From positions 1 through 46,860 of the forward strand of contig CALWLD010000019.1 in NCBI GenBank assembly GCA_944381435.1: DNA of 46,860 bases. Direction: 5' to 3'. The position numbers were made by a program, and so were the translations under genes. The stretch comes from an uncultured Clostridia bacterium. GTDB taxonomy: Bacteria; Bacillota; Clostridia; Lachnospirales; CAG-274. A model generated the notes under the pieces. It was not told where the DNA came from. It searched no databases and was given only the letters and a program-made list of their open reading frames with translations. Positions 32,339-41,041 of the stretch are shown here, one piece after another. Every line of letters begins with the position of its first letter. The stretch's first letter is position 1.

Positions 32339-33157
32339 ATGAAAAATGTTATATTAAATAATGGTGTATCTATGCCTATGGTTGGGCTAGGTGTATTTAG
32401 ATGTAGCGAAGAGGAGGCTTATAACGCGGTTAAATCTGCTTTAGAAATTGGTTACACTCATATAGACACTGCTATGATTTATCAAAATGAACAAGCAGTA
32501 GGTCAAGCTATAAAAGACAGTAAAATACCTCGCGAAAAACTATTTATAACTACAAAACTTTGGAACGAAGATATGAGAAAAGATAACCAAAGAAACGCTA
32601 TAGAAACTAGCCTTAAAAAATTAGGCTTAGATTATGTAGATTTATACCTTGTGCATTGGCCTGTAAAGGAAAAATATGTTTCTTCTTGGCTTGAAATGGA
32701 AAAAATTTATAAAGATGGGCTTGCTAAATCTATTGGTGTTAGCAACTTTTTAATACATCATTTAGAAGATATCTTTAAAGCATCAGATATTGTACCTGCT
32801 GTAAATCAGGTAGAATTTCACCCTTATGTTGTGCAAAAAGAACTTACAGATTTTTGTGCAAAACATAAAATACAGTTTGAATCTTGGAGCCCTCTAGGAG
32901 CAGTTAAAAATGGTCTTTTAGAAGATGAAACTATCGTTTCTATTGCTAAAAAATATAACAAAACTCCAGCTCAAATTATTTTAAGATGGAACATAGACAA
33001 AAACATAGTTACAATTCCTAAATCTTCTAATAAAGAAAGACAATTACAAAATATTAGTATATTTGATTTTGAGCTTACAAAAGATGATATAGCAAAAATA
33101 GATGGGTTAGATAGAAACGAAAGAGTTGGCTCTCACCCAGACACATTTGATTTTTAA
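32339..33157 (+). CDS. Aldo/keto reductase
   Basis: A 272-residue NADPH-dependent oxidoreductase with a TIM-barrel fold. The catalytic tetrad is complete: D43 and Y48 (HIDTAMIYQNE), K73 (TTKLW) and H106 (LVHWP). Signatures GVSNF and NQVEFHPY are present, and the C-terminal IPKSSNKERQLQNISIFDF nucleotide-binding segment is the usual one. It matches the AKR5-like bacterial group that reduces methylglyoxal, diketo-gluconate and similar carbonyls; the physiological substrate is open. The start follows AGGAGG. The signal peptidase-like gene begins 24 bases later. Confidence 0.93.
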   Translation: MKNVILNNGVSMPMVGLGVFRCSEEEAYNAVKSALEIGYTHIDTAMIYQNEQAVGQAIKDSKIPREKLFITTKLWNEDMRKDNQRNAIETSLKKLGLDYVDLYLVHWPVKEKYVSSWLEMEKIYKDGLAKSIGVSNFLIHHLEDIFKASDIVPAVNQVEFHPYVVQKELTDFCAKHKIQFESWSPLGAVKNGLLEDETIVSIAKKYNKTPAQIILRWNIDKNIVTIPKSSNKERQLQNISIFDFELTKDDIAKIDGLDRNERVGSHPDTFDF

Positions 33158-33181
33158 GCTTAATCATAAAAGAGGTTCTTT

Positions 33182-33634
33182 ATGGTGTATTTTTTCATAA
33201 TATTGATTTTAATAGCATTAGATTTAGGCTCAAAAGCTTATGTTAAAAAAAGATATAAGATTAATGAAGAAAAAAGCATATATAAAGATAAAATTTATAT
33301 ATGCCATATAAAAAACGAAGGTTTTGCCTTTGGGTTTTTAAAAAATTCCAAAAAAATAATATATACAGTTGTTTCTTTATGTGTATGCTTATTGTTTTTA
33401 TTGTTTTATTTTGCTTTTAAAGAAAAATCTTTGTTAAAAAAATTAGGTTTTTCCTTTGCTATAGGTGGGGGATTAGGTAATTTTATTGATAGAATAATAA
33501 ATAAAAATATAACAGATTTTATATATATAAAATACAAAAAAGCACCTATTTTTAACTTTGCAGATATATTTTTATTTATATCACCAGTGTTTTTATTTAT
33601 AAAAGAAATAAAAGATATCATAATGAAAAAATAA
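33182..33634 (+). CDS. lspA: Signal peptidase II-like lipoprotein peptidase
   Basis: A 150-residue protein with four hydrophobic segments and the LspA active-site arrangement: N-terminal ALDLGSKAYVK, NEGFAFGFL (usual NxGAAFG), GGGLGNFIDRI with Asp103, and FNFADIFL with Asp128. Both catalytic aspartates are present, so it should cut prolipoproteins after lipidation. The family NAGAAF-type motif is varied (Phe for Ala), and the region before the second Asp is Lys-rich, so it may be a divergent paralogue. Start: ATG after AGAGG. Confidence 0.8.
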   Translation: MVYFFIILILIALDLGSKAYVKKRYKINEEKSIYKDKIYICHIKNEGFAFGFLKNSKKIIYTVVSLCVCLLFLLFYFAFKEKSLLKKLGFSFAIGGGLGNFIDRIINKNITDFIYIKYKKAPIFNFADIFLFISPVFLFIKEIKDIIMKK

Positions 33635-33661
33635 AATTTATGTATAATCACTTTTTTTCTA

Positions 33662-33688
33662 CATAATATATTAAAAAGATATATTATG
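33662..33688 (+). promoter_or_regulatory. Hairpin abutting the DUF6512 ribosome binding site
   Basis: CATAATATAT pairs perfectly with ATATATTATG (10 bp, 7-base loop). Its 3' foot touches GAGGTG, the ribosome site of the next gene, so folding could limit translation. Confidence 0.45.
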
Positions 33689-33698
33689 AGGTGATTTT

Positions 33699-34223
33699 GT
33701 GAATATAAAGAAATATCACATAATAGGTTTTATTTTTACTGTTATTTTAGGGAGTTTGTTACATTTTACATATGAATTTTCTAATAAAAATATAATTGTA
33801 GGTTATTTTAGTGCAGTAAATGAAAGCACTTGGGAACATTTAAAGTTATTAATAACTCCTGTTATTATATTTTCTATATTTGAATATTTTATATATGGTA
33901 AAAATTTAGAAAATTTTATACTAACAAAGGCTATATCAATTTTGATAGGTATGTTTGTAATTATTGCATCATTTTATACTTATACAGGGATTTTAGGTGA
34001 TAATTATTTAATACTTGATATAGGAACATTTATATTAGGTGTATTTGCATCTTATTATTTTAGTTACAAGGCTTTAAAATCTGATTTGTTTTATGGTGAA
34101 AAAAGCAACTATATAGGTATTTTTATTATACTTTTATTAATTTTTTCTATGATATATTTTACAACAAACCCACCTAAAATAAATTTATTTTTAGACCCTA
34201 TCACTAATACTTATGGTATATAA
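33699..34223 (+). CDS. DUF6512 family membrane protein
   Basis: A 174-residue integral membrane protein with about five hydrophobic segments. The segment HFTYEFSNKNIIVGYFSAVNESTWEH in residues 22-47, containing the ESTWEHLK motif, is typical of a small clostridial family annotated DUF6512; no function is known. It starts at GTG with GAGGTG 4-5 bases before it. It lies 64 bases after the lspA-like gene and upstream of the leuS leader, from which it is separated by an independent promoter. Confidence 0.75.
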   Translation: MNIKKYHIIGFIFTVILGSLLHFTYEFSNKNIIVGYFSAVNESTWEHLKLLITPVIIFSIFEYFIYGKNLENFILTKAISILIGMFVIIASFYTYTGILGDNYLILDIGTFILGVFASYYFSYKALKSDLFYGEKSNYIGIFIILLLIFSMIYFTTNPPKINLFLDPITNTYGI

Positions 34224-34235
34224 AAAAATAAACTC

Positions 34236-34264
34236 TTGAAATGATGTTAATTTTATGATATAAA
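34236..34264 (+). promoter_or_regulatory. Promoter of the leuS leader
   Basis: TTGAAA (34236-34241), 17-base spacer, TATAAA (34259-34264), just upstream of the T-box stem I. Confidence 0.55.
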
Positions 34265-34270
34265 TATTAT

Positions 34271-34566
34271 ATATTTCAAATGCTATGAAAAGGAATAGTA
34301 AGCAAAATAAGTATTTTTAGAGAGTTAGCGGTTGGTGTAAGCTAATATTACTTTTTGCCCAACTCACCTTGGAGCAAAAATGCTGAACTAATAGTAGGCA
34401 TTTTCGGTTGCAACGTTATAGCTTATTAAGTGCGTAATTTTAGGTTTTTACCTTTTACGAAATAGAGTGGTACCACGGAAAAAGCCCCTTTTCGTCTCTA
34501 TATTTATTAAAAATATTTTAAATTTATTTTATATATTTTTAATAAGAGACAAAGGGGCTTATATTT
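34271..34566 (+). promoter_or_regulatory. T-box leader of leuS (leucine)
   Basis: A classical T-box riboswitch that senses uncharged tRNA. Stem I contains AGAGAGTTAGCGGTTGGTG (from 34318) and a probable specifier CTC (34363-34365, leucine) within CAACTCACCTTGGAG. The conserved T-box AGAGTGGTACCACGG is at 34464-34478; its GGTACC-side bulge pairs with the tRNA NCCA end. The competing terminator follows. Uncharged leucine tRNA should stabilise the antiterminator and switch leuS on. Confidence 0.92.
34482..34566 (+). terminator. T-box attenuator terminator
   Basis: A long stem: AAGCCCCTTT (from 34482) pairs with AAAGGGGCTT (34551-34560), GTCTCT pairs with the AGAGAC region (34545-34550), and TTATTAAAAATAT (34504-34516) pairs with ATATTTTTAATAA (34533-34545). 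It is followed by TATATTTTTAT. Its 5' arm adjoins the T-box sequence. Confidence 0.88.
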
Positions 34567-34570
34567 TTAT

Positions 34571-34703
34571 TATTGCAATTAAGTTGCGACTTAATATTTT
34601 AGAGAAAAATTATAAATGTATTTTTGTTTTAATTTTTACGAATAAAATATTTAGGAGTTGCTGATTTTGAATATGAAAGTATTCAAAAAATTGATTATTA
34701 ACT
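34571..34703 (+). repeat. Dispersed three-hairpin element, copy B
   Basis: This lies between the T-box terminator and the leuS ribosome site. Hairpin 1 is ATTAAG/CTTAAT (34578-34595). Hairpin 2 is a weaker stem of AAAAAT/ATTTTT type. Hairpin 3 is TTTTGAATA/TATTCAAAA (34665-34688, loop TGAAAG). A TTTAGGAGTTGC block precedes hairpin 3 and AAAAAATTGATT closes the element. It would be transcribed only when the T-box reads through. Confidence 0.65.
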
Positions 34704-34714
34704 TGGAGGTAGTT

Positions 34715-37126
34715 ATGAACAAATATGATTTTAATAGCCTTGAAAAAAAATGGCGTAAAATATGGGAAGAAAACCCTGTAAACCCAACTAACACAGATAA
34801 ACCTAAATACTATTGTTTAGATATGTTTCCTTATCCATCAGGCAATGGTTTACACGTTGGACATTGGAGAGGATATGTACTTAGTGATGTTATAAGCAGA
34901 TATAAATTATTACAAGGATATGAAATTTTACATCCTATGGGTTGGGACGCATTTGGTTTACCTGCGGAAAACTATGCTATAAAAACAGGTACACACCCAT
35001 CTGTTGCAACAGAGCAAAGCATATCTAACGTTAAAAGACAGTTAAAAGAAATAAGTGCTATTTATGATTGGGATAAAGAGATAAACACAACAGACCCTAA
35101 TTATTATAAATGGACTCAATGGATATTTTTAAAAATGTTTGAAAATGGGCTTGCTTATGAAAAAGAAATGCCTTTAAACTGGTGCGATAACTGTAAGGCT
35201 GTTTTAGCTAACGAAGAGGCTACAAACGGAGAATGTGATAGATGTGGCTCTCAAGTTACTAAAAAGAACTTAAGACAATGGATGCTTAGAATAACAAACT
35301 ATGCAGAAAGACTTTTAAATGACTTAGACAAGCTTGATTGGCCAGAAAAAGTTAAAAAAATGCAATCAGACTGGATAGGTAAAAGCTATGGTGCTGAAAT
35401 AGATTTTTCTGTAGATGGTAAAGATAACAAAATAAAAGTTTTTACAACAAGACCAGATACTTTATATGGTGCTTGCTTTATGGTTTTAGCTCCTGAACAT
35501 AGCGTTATAAAAGATATTGTTACAGATGAGCAAAAAGAAGCAGTAGAACAATATATTTTTGAAGCTAGCACAAAATCTTCTGTAGATAGAATGACAGAAA
35601 AAGAAAAAACAGGTGTATTTACAGGGGCTTACGGTATAAATCCTTTAAATAACAAAAAAATACCTATCTGGATATCAGATTATGTACTTGCAGATTATGG
35701 TACAGGTGCTATTATGTGTGTACCTGCTCACGATGAAAGAGACTTTGCATTTGCCAAAAAATTTGATTTACCTATAGTGCAAGTTATTAAAAAAGCAGAT
35801 GAAGATATAAAAGAAACTATGGAAGAGGCCTTTGTAGAAGAAGGTGTAATGGTAAATTCTGGTAAATTTGATGGTATAAAATCTACAGAAGCTAAAGAGC
35901 TTATTGCATCATTTTTAGAAGAGCAAGGCATTGGCAAAAAAACAGTAAATTACAAACTTAGAGATTGGGTGTTCTCAAGACAACGTTATTGGGGCGAGCC
36001 TATACCTTTAGTACATTGTGATAAATGTGGTATAGTTGGTGTTAAAGAAGAAGATTTACCTGTTAGACTTCCTAATGTTTCATCTTATCAGCCAACAAGC
36101 ACAGGAGAATCTCCTCTTGCAGATATAGAAGAATGGGTAAATACTACTTGTCCTAAATGTGGTGGTCCTGCTAAAAGAGAAACTAACACAATGCCTCAAT
36201 GGGCAGGTTCTTCTTGGTATTTCCTTAGATACTGTGATGTAAATAACGATAAAGAGCTTGCAAGTAAAGAAGCTCTTGAAAAATGGTTACCTGTTGATAT
36301 GTACGTAGGTGGTATAGAACACGCTGTTTTACATCTTTTATATGCAAGATTTTATACTAAGTTTTTAAAAGATATAGGTGTTGTAAACTTTGATGAACCA
36401 TTTTTACATTTATTTAATCAAGGTATGATAACTAAAGACGGTGCTAAAATGAGTAAATCAAAAGGTAACGTTGTATCACCTGATGAGCTTGTAGAAAAAT
36501 ATGGTTGCGATTCTTTAAGATTATACGAACTTTTTGTAGGACCACCAGAAATAGATTCTGAATGGGACGATAGCGGTATAGACGGTACATTTAGATATTT
36601 AAACAAAGTATGGAAATTTGTAGAAGAATATAAAGATAAAATAGTTAAACCTAGCGAAGAAATGGAAAGATTACGTCATAAAATGGTTTATGAAATAACA
36701 ACACGTTTAGAAGCTTTAACTATGAACACTGTTGTTTCTGGCTTTATGGAATTTACAAACAAAATAGTTGCAGAGGCTAAAAATATAGGTGGGGTAGATA
36801 AAGAAACGTTAGAAACTATAATTGTTCTTTTAGCTCCTTTTACACCTCATATAAGTGAGGAACTTTGGCAAATGCTTGGTAACACAGAGAGTGTATTTAA
36901 AAATAGTTGGTGCACTTATGATGAAGAAAAAATGAAAGAAAGTACCATAGAAATAGCTTTACAAATTAACGGTAAAGTTAAGGCAAACCTTAAAATACAA
37001 GCAGATGCTAACAAAGATGATGTTTTAGCTAAAGCTAAAGAAGAATTATCAGATAAGCTAGAAGGTTTAAATATTGTTAAAGAAATTTATGTTCCAGGTA
37101 GAATAGTAAATATCGTTGCAAAATAG
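34715..37126 (+). CDS. leuS: Leucyl-tRNA synthetase
   Basis: A class I synthetase charging tRNA(Leu). The 803-residue protein has MFPYPSGNGLHVGHWRGY (HIGH motif), two zinc-ribbon-type Cys groups (CDNCKAVLANEEATNGECDRCG and CDKCG...CPKCGG), a CP1 editing domain with TTRPDTLYGACF and YGTGAIMCVPAHDERD, WAGSSWYFLRY, and the KMSKS loop AKMSKSKGNVV. Length matches bacterial LeuRS. The start is ATG 34715, with GGAGG at 7 bases; an upstream in-frame start would run through the repeat element. It is controlled by the T-box leader. Confidence 0.97.
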   Translation: MNKYDFNSLEKKWRKIWEENPVNPTNTDKPKYYCLDMFPYPSGNGLHVGHWRGYVLSDVISRYKLLQGYEILHPMGWDAFGLPAENYAIKTGTHPSVATEQSISNVKRQLKEISAIYDWDKEINTTDPNYYKWTQWIFLKMFENGLAYEKEMPLNWCDNCKAVLANEEATNGECDRCGSQVTKKNLRQWMLRITNYAERLLNDLDKLDWPEKVKKMQSDWIGKSYGAEIDFSVDGKDNKIKVFTTRPDTLYGACFMVLAPEHSVIKDIVTDEQKEAVEQYIFEASTKSSVDRMTEKEKTGVFTGAYGINPLNNKKIPIWISDYVLADYGTGAIMCVPAHDERDFAFAKKFDLPIVQVIKKADEDIKETMEEAFVEEGVMVNSGKFDGIKSTEAKELIASFLEEQGIGKKTVNYKLRDWVFSRQRYWGEPIPLVHCDKCGIVGVKEEDLPVRLPNVSSYQPTSTGESPLADIEEWVNTTCPKCGGPAKRETNTMPQWAGSSWYFLRYCDVNNDKELASKEALEKWLPVDMYVGGIEHAVLHLLYARFYTKFLKDIGVVNFDEPFLHLFNQGMITKDGAKMSKSKGNVVSPDELVEKYGCDSLRLYELFVGPPEIDSEWDDSGIDGTFRYLNKVWKFVEEYKDKIVKPSEEMERLRHKMVYEITTRLEALTMNTVVSGFMEFTNKIVAEAKNIGGVDKETLETIIVLLAPFTPHISEELWQMLGNTESVFKNSWCTYDEEKMKESTIEIALQINGKVKANLKIQADANKDDVLAKAKEELSDKLEGLNIVKEIYVPGRIVNIVAK

Positions 37127-37133
37127 TAAAAGT

Positions 37134-37164
37134 AAAAGGTTATAGATAAAATCTATAGCCTTTT
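37134..37164 (+). terminator. Terminator of leuS
   Basis: AAAAGGTTATAGAT pairs with ATCTATAGCCTTTT (14 bp, one G-U, AAA loop), followed by a T-rich tract. Confidence 0.82.
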
Positions 37165-37221
37165 ATTCTTTTGTACATTATTTAAAATTAGCAATGTTTA
37201 CAAAAAATTAATAAATAATAG

Positions 37222-37250
37222 TTGAAGAATTTTTACAAATTAGGTATAAT
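37222..37250 (+). promoter_or_regulatory. Promoter of ftsH
   Basis: TTGAAG (37222-37227), 17-base spacer, perfect TATAAT (37245-37250), leaving a leader of about 77 bases. No CIRCE-like heat-shock operator is visible. Confidence 0.6.
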
Positions 37251-37333
37251 ATATATTAAATTAGAAATAAATACTATTTAATAAATAGTATGCTAAAATA
37301 ATATTTTATATATTATTTGGAAGGAAGGATTAA

Positions 37334-39391
37334 ATGGATAACAACATAAATGAGTCTAAAAATAACAATACACCTAATAATGATAATAAAAAACCTAATA
37401 AAAATACAGCCTTAACAATACTTATTATAGCTATAGTTTTAACTTTTGTTTTTAATATGGCTACAGTTTCTATGATAACAAAAGGAAGCAGAGAAATTAG
37501 CTATAGTGAGTTTTTAACTATGCTAGAAGAAAATAAGGTAGAAAAGGTTGAGGTTCAATCAGGTAAAATATTAATATTTCCTAAAGACGAAAAAAATAAA
37601 GAAACTACAATATTTGGAATTGGTTCTAGCTCACAACCTTTATACACAGGAAGATTTCCAGATTTTACATTAAAAGAAGAGCTACAAAAATATGATGTAG
37701 AATTTAAAGCACCTATTGTAGAAAATAATGGATTTGTAAACTTTTTTGTATATTATATATTGCCTATTTTAATTATGTACCTTATTTTAACACTTTTATT
37801 TAGAGGTGTTAGCAAAAAAATGGGTGGTGGTATGTTTGGAATGGGTAAAAGCAACGCCAAAGTTTATATGCAAAAAGAAACAGGGATTACATTTAAAGAT
37901 GTAGCAGGGCAAGAAGAGGCTAAAGAATCTTTAAAAGAAATAGTAGATTTTTTAAATAATCCAGAGAAATATTCTAAAATAGGTGCAGTACAGCCTAAAG
38001 GTGCTTTATTAGTTGGACCTCCTGGGACAGGTAAAACAATGCTTGCAAAAGCAGTTGCAGGTGAGGCTAATGTTACATTTTTATCTATTGCAGGTTCAGA
38101 CTTTGTAGAAATGTATGTAGGACTTGGTGCATCTAGGGTACGTAGCCTTTATAAGCAAGCTATGGAAAATACACCTTGTATTGTATTTATAGATGAGATA
38201 GATGCTATTGGTAAAAAAAGAGATGGACACGGTGGCGGAAACGACGAAAGAGAACAAACATTAAACCAACTTTTATCAGAAATGGACGGTTTTGATAGCT
38301 CTAAAGGAGTTGTTATATTAGCAGCTACTAACAGACCAGAAGTTTTAGATAAAGCTCTTTTAAGGCCAGGAAGGTTTGATAGAAGAATAATTGTAGAAAG
38401 ACCAGACCTTAAAGGACGTGAAGATATATTAAAAGTACACGCTAAAAAAGTTAAGCTAGATAAAGATGTAGACCTTAAAAAAATTGCTTTAGCTACTAGC
38501 GGTAGCGTAGGAGCTGACCTTGCTAATATGGTTAATGAGGCTGCTCTTAGAGCTGTTAGATGTGGAAGAGAGCTTGTTAAGCAAGAAGACCTTATGGAAG
38601 CTGTAGAAGTAGTAATAGCAGGTAAAGAAAAGAAAGACCGTATTTTATCACAGCAAGAAAGAAGGATTGTTGCTTACCACGAAGTTGGCCACGCTTTAGT
38701 ATCTGCAATGCTTAAAAACACTAAACCTGTACAAAAAATAACTATAGTACCAAGAACAATGGGTTCTTTAGGGTATACACTTCAAGTACCAGAACAAGAT
38801 AAATATTTACAAAGCAATGTTGAAATGCTTGAAGAAATAATGGTTTTATTAGGTGGGCGTTGTGCTGAAGAGGTAGAGTTTAACTCTGTAACAACAGGAG
38901 CTAGCAATGATATACAAAGAGCCACTAGTATAGCTAGAAGTATGGTAACATTATATGGTATGAGTGAAAAATTTGATATGGTAGCTTTAGAAGATGTTGA
39001 AAACAGATATCTTGATGGTAGGCTTGTATCAAATTGTTCATCAAAAACTCAAAGAGAAATAGATAAAGAAGTACAATCTATTATAAAACAATGTCATATA
39101 AAAGCTAGAAATATTTTAAAAGAAAACAAACAAGCTTTAGATAAAATATCTGAATATTTAATAGAAAAAGAAAATATTACAGGCGAAGAATTTATGGATA
39201 TATTAAAAAAAGTTTGTAAAAATTATGTAGAAAAAGATAATAAAGAAAACAAAGCCATAAATAAAAATGTTAAGCATTTTAATACAAAAAATATGTTTAA
39301 AGAAGAAAAAAGAAGAAGAAAAAAAAGGCTTAGATTTAAAATAAGAAAACATAACAATAAATTAAAAAGATATTACCTAAATAAAATTTAA
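37334..39391 (+). CDS. ftsH: ATP-dependent zinc metalloprotease FtsH
   Basis: A membrane-bound AAA+ protease that extracts and degrades membrane and short-lived proteins. In this 685-residue protein, a polar Asn-rich N-terminus precedes TM1 (about 26-46); the extracytoplasmic domain ends at TM2 (about 134-156); Walker A is GPPGTGKT (228-235); Walker B is [10 protein letters not shown]; the second region of homology is [21 protein letters not shown]; and the zinc site is HEVGH (H449, H453). The last roughly 60 residues (from about 627) form an unusual Lys/Arg/Asn-rich tail ending [21 protein letters not shown], longer and more basic than ordinary FtsH tails. Start: ATG after GGAAGGA. sasB follows by 16 bases. 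Confidence 0.95.
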   Translation: MDNNINESKNNNTPNNDNKKPNKNTALTILIIAIVLTFVFNMATVSMITKGSREISYSEFLTMLEENKVEKVEVQSGKILIFPKDEKNKETTIFGIGSSSQPLYTGRFPDFTLKEELQKYDVEFKAPIVENNGFVNFFVYYILPILIMYLILTLLFRGVSKKMGGGMFGMGKSNAKVYMQKETGITFKDVAGQEEAKESLKEIVDFLNNPEKYSKIGAVQPKGALLVGPPGTGKTMLAKAVAGEANVTFLSIAGSDFVEMYVGLGASRVRSLYKQAMENTPCIVFIDEIDAIGKKRDGHGGGNDEREQTLNQLLSEMDGFDSSKGVVILAATNRPEVLDKALLRPGRFDRRIIVERPDLKGREDILKVHAKKVKLDKDVDLKKIALATSGSVGADLANMVNEAALRAVRCGRELVKQEDLMEAVEVVIAGKEKKDRILSQQERRIVAYHEVGHALVSAMLKNTKPVQKITIVPRTMGSLGYTLQVPEQDKYLQSNVEMLEEIMVLLGGRCAEEVEFNSVTTGASNDIQRATSIARSMVTLYGMSEKFDMVALEDVENRYLDGRLVSNCSSKTQREIDKEVQSIIKQCHIKARNILKENKQALDKISEYLIEKENITGEEFMDILKKVCKNYVEKDNKENKAINKNVKHFNTKNMFKEEKRRRKKRLRFKIRKHNNKLKRYYLNKI

Positions 39392-39407
39392 AAATAGTGG
39401 GGATTGT

Positions 39408-40214
39408 ATGGATATAATTAATTGGAAAGAAGAGTTATTTCCTTATAAACAAGCTACAGACGAACTATATGTTAAATTTAATAGTATAAAAAAAGAATAT
39501 ATAGATTTAGAACAACATTCTCCTATAGAGCTTGTGCAAACTAGAGTAAAATCTATTGCTAGTATATTAGATAAAGCTAATAAAAGAGATATAGCTATAA
39601 CAAAAATATTTGAAACTTTAGAAGATATTGCTGGAATTAGGATAACTTGTAAGTTTGTAGAGGATATATATAAGGTTGTTCAATTGATAAGAGATAGAGA
39701 TGGTCAAGACCTTGTTATTAAGGAAGAAGAAGATTATATAAATAATACCAAAAGTAGTGGTTATAGAAGTTATCATATTACTATAAAATATAAAGTTATT
39801 ACTGCTAGAGGATGCAAAGAAATCCCTTGTGAAATACAAATAAGGACTATGGCTATGAACTTTTGGGCAACTATAGAACACTCTCTTAGATACAAATATA
39901 ATGGAAATATGCCAAAGCATCTGAAAGAAAAGCTAGAAGCTTGTGCAGAAGCATCTTTTAAGTTAGATACAGAAATGGGCACTATAAGAGAAGAAATTAT
40001 TCAAACACAAAAAATAATTCAAACTAAAGAAAATTTAGTTAGCAAAATATTAAAAAATATACAAAATTTATATTATATTGGAAATATTGAAGAGATGAAC
40101 AACTTTAACCGAGAATTTATAGACCTTTATCAAGAGGGAAATATAGAAAAGTTACAAGAGTTTAATAATATGCTACAAACTATGGCGGATTTATATAAAA
40201 TGAGTTATATTTGA
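39408..40214 (+). CDS. sasB: Small alarmone synthetase (RelQ/SasB type GTP pyrophosphokinase)
   Basis: A 268-residue protein with only the RelA/SpoT synthetase domain, making (p)ppGpp from ATP and GTP/GDP. Motifs: VKSIASILDKANKR, LEDIAGIRITCKFVEDIY, NTKSSGYRSYHI (G-loop with the GYRSYH tyrosine), EIQIRTMAMNFWATIEHSLRYKYN. No HD hydrolase, TGS or ACT domain is present. The motif set and helical C-terminus (about 190-268) match SasB/RelQ, which in Bacillus is a tetramer activated by pppGpp; the longer C-terminus here is an extension. It begins 16 bases after ftsH (site GGGG), so the two are co-transcribed. Confidence 0.9.
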   Translation: MDIINWKEELFPYKQATDELYVKFNSIKKEYIDLEQHSPIELVQTRVKSIASILDKANKRDIAITKIFETLEDIAGIRITCKFVEDIYKVVQLIRDRDGQDLVIKEEEDYINNTKSSGYRSYHITIKYKVITARGCKEIPCEIQIRTMAMNFWATIEHSLRYKYNGNMPKHLKEKLEACAEASFKLDTEMGTIREEIIQTQKIIQTKENLVSKILKNIQNLYYIGNIEEMNNFNREFIDLYQEGNIEKLQEFNNMLQTMADLYKMSYI

Positions 40215-40415
40215 TAAGTATTTATAATAAAATTTATAAAAAATATAAAATTGTAACATAAAATATCATATATTAAAATAGTATTTTATAAAAATAAATT
40301 ATTGATTTTTATTTATTTTTATAGTAAGATATATTATAGGGTATAATTGAGAGATTATCGATAATAATTATTATTGGTAATTAATTATTATTAAAGATTA
40401 AGGGGTGAACCATAT

Positions 40416-40949
40416 ATGTTTAATATTTTTGAAGAATTAGATGAAAATAAGTTTTCTTGGGATTCTATAGGTGATGTTATTAATGGTAGAAAAAATCTTG
40501 GTGAAGAAATGCCTATATTTGTTTACAGATTATTTCAATTTACTATAAAAGATGAACTTGCAAAAAGATATGGTAATGAAACTACTGTTGATATATTTAG
40601 AAATGCTGGAAAATTATCAGGTATAGAATTTGCAAACCATATGTTAGATTTAGATTTAGAGTTTGACGAATTTGTTGCACAATTACAGCAAATATTTGAA
40701 GATGTTAAAATAGGTATATTAAGAATAGAAAAGTTCAATATGGAAACTGGACAAGCAACATTAACTATTGGGGAAGATTTAGACTGCTCTGGTTTACCTA
40801 TAACAGGCGAAACTGTTTGTAACTATGATGAAGGGTTTTTAGCAGGTATATTACAAGTATATACTAAAAAAGATTACATAGTTACAGAAGTTGATTGCTG
40901 GGCTACAGGATCTCGAGTTTGTAGATTTGAGGCAAAAGTACAATCTTAA
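40416..40949 (+). CDS. V4R-domain small-molecule sensor protein
   Basis: A 177-residue soluble protein. Residues about 60-175 form a V4R (4-vinyl reductase) domain, also found as the sensor of phenol-responsive regulators such as MopR/DmpR. C135, E158, C161 and C169 have the spacing of the MopR zinc ligands as I recall them (Cys, then Glu after 23, Cys after 3, Cys after 8), so a structural zinc site is likely. C124 is an extra Cys. The ATG follows AAGGGGTGA. It is 92 bases upstream of a diguanylate cyclase gene, suggesting the V4R protein senses a hydrophobic ligand and controls that enzyme. The ligand is unknown. Confidence 0.78.
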   Translation: MFNIFEELDENKFSWDSIGDVINGRKNLGEEMPIFVYRLFQFTIKDELAKRYGNETTVDIFRNAGKLSGIEFANHMLDLDLEFDEFVAQLQQIFEDVKIGILRIEKFNMETGQATLTIGEDLDCSGLPITGETVCNYDEGFLAGILQVYTKKDYIVTEVDCWATGSRVCRFEAKVQS

Positions 40950-40965
40950 CTTTAATATATTAAAA

Positions 40966-41004
40966 TTATTATAGTAGCATAAATTTATTATGCTACTATA
41001 ATAA
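40966..41004. other. Perfect 17-bp intercistronic hairpin without a T-run
   Basis: TTATTATAGTAGCATAA (40966-40982) pairs with TTATGCTACTATAATAA (40988-41004) around loop ATTTA. A second small palindrome TTTAATATATTAAA lies just before it. No run of Ts follows on either strand within the usual distance, so termination is doubtful. It may be a processing, stability or partial attenuation element between the sensor and cyclase genes. Confidence 0.7.
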
Positions 41005-41041
41005 AGTTTGATTGTTAAGATATTGTAAGAAGGAGTTACTT

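Noticed and set aside
34467-34664. 65-codon open frame downstream of the T-box
   Set aside because: It is composed of the T-box and attenuator stems, has no ribosome binding site, and its sequence is explained by RNA structure.
37165-37333. CIRCE or other heat-shock operator upstream of ftsH
   Set aside because: No inverted repeat of the TTAGCACTC-9-GAGTGCTAA type or CtsR-like direct repeats is visible.
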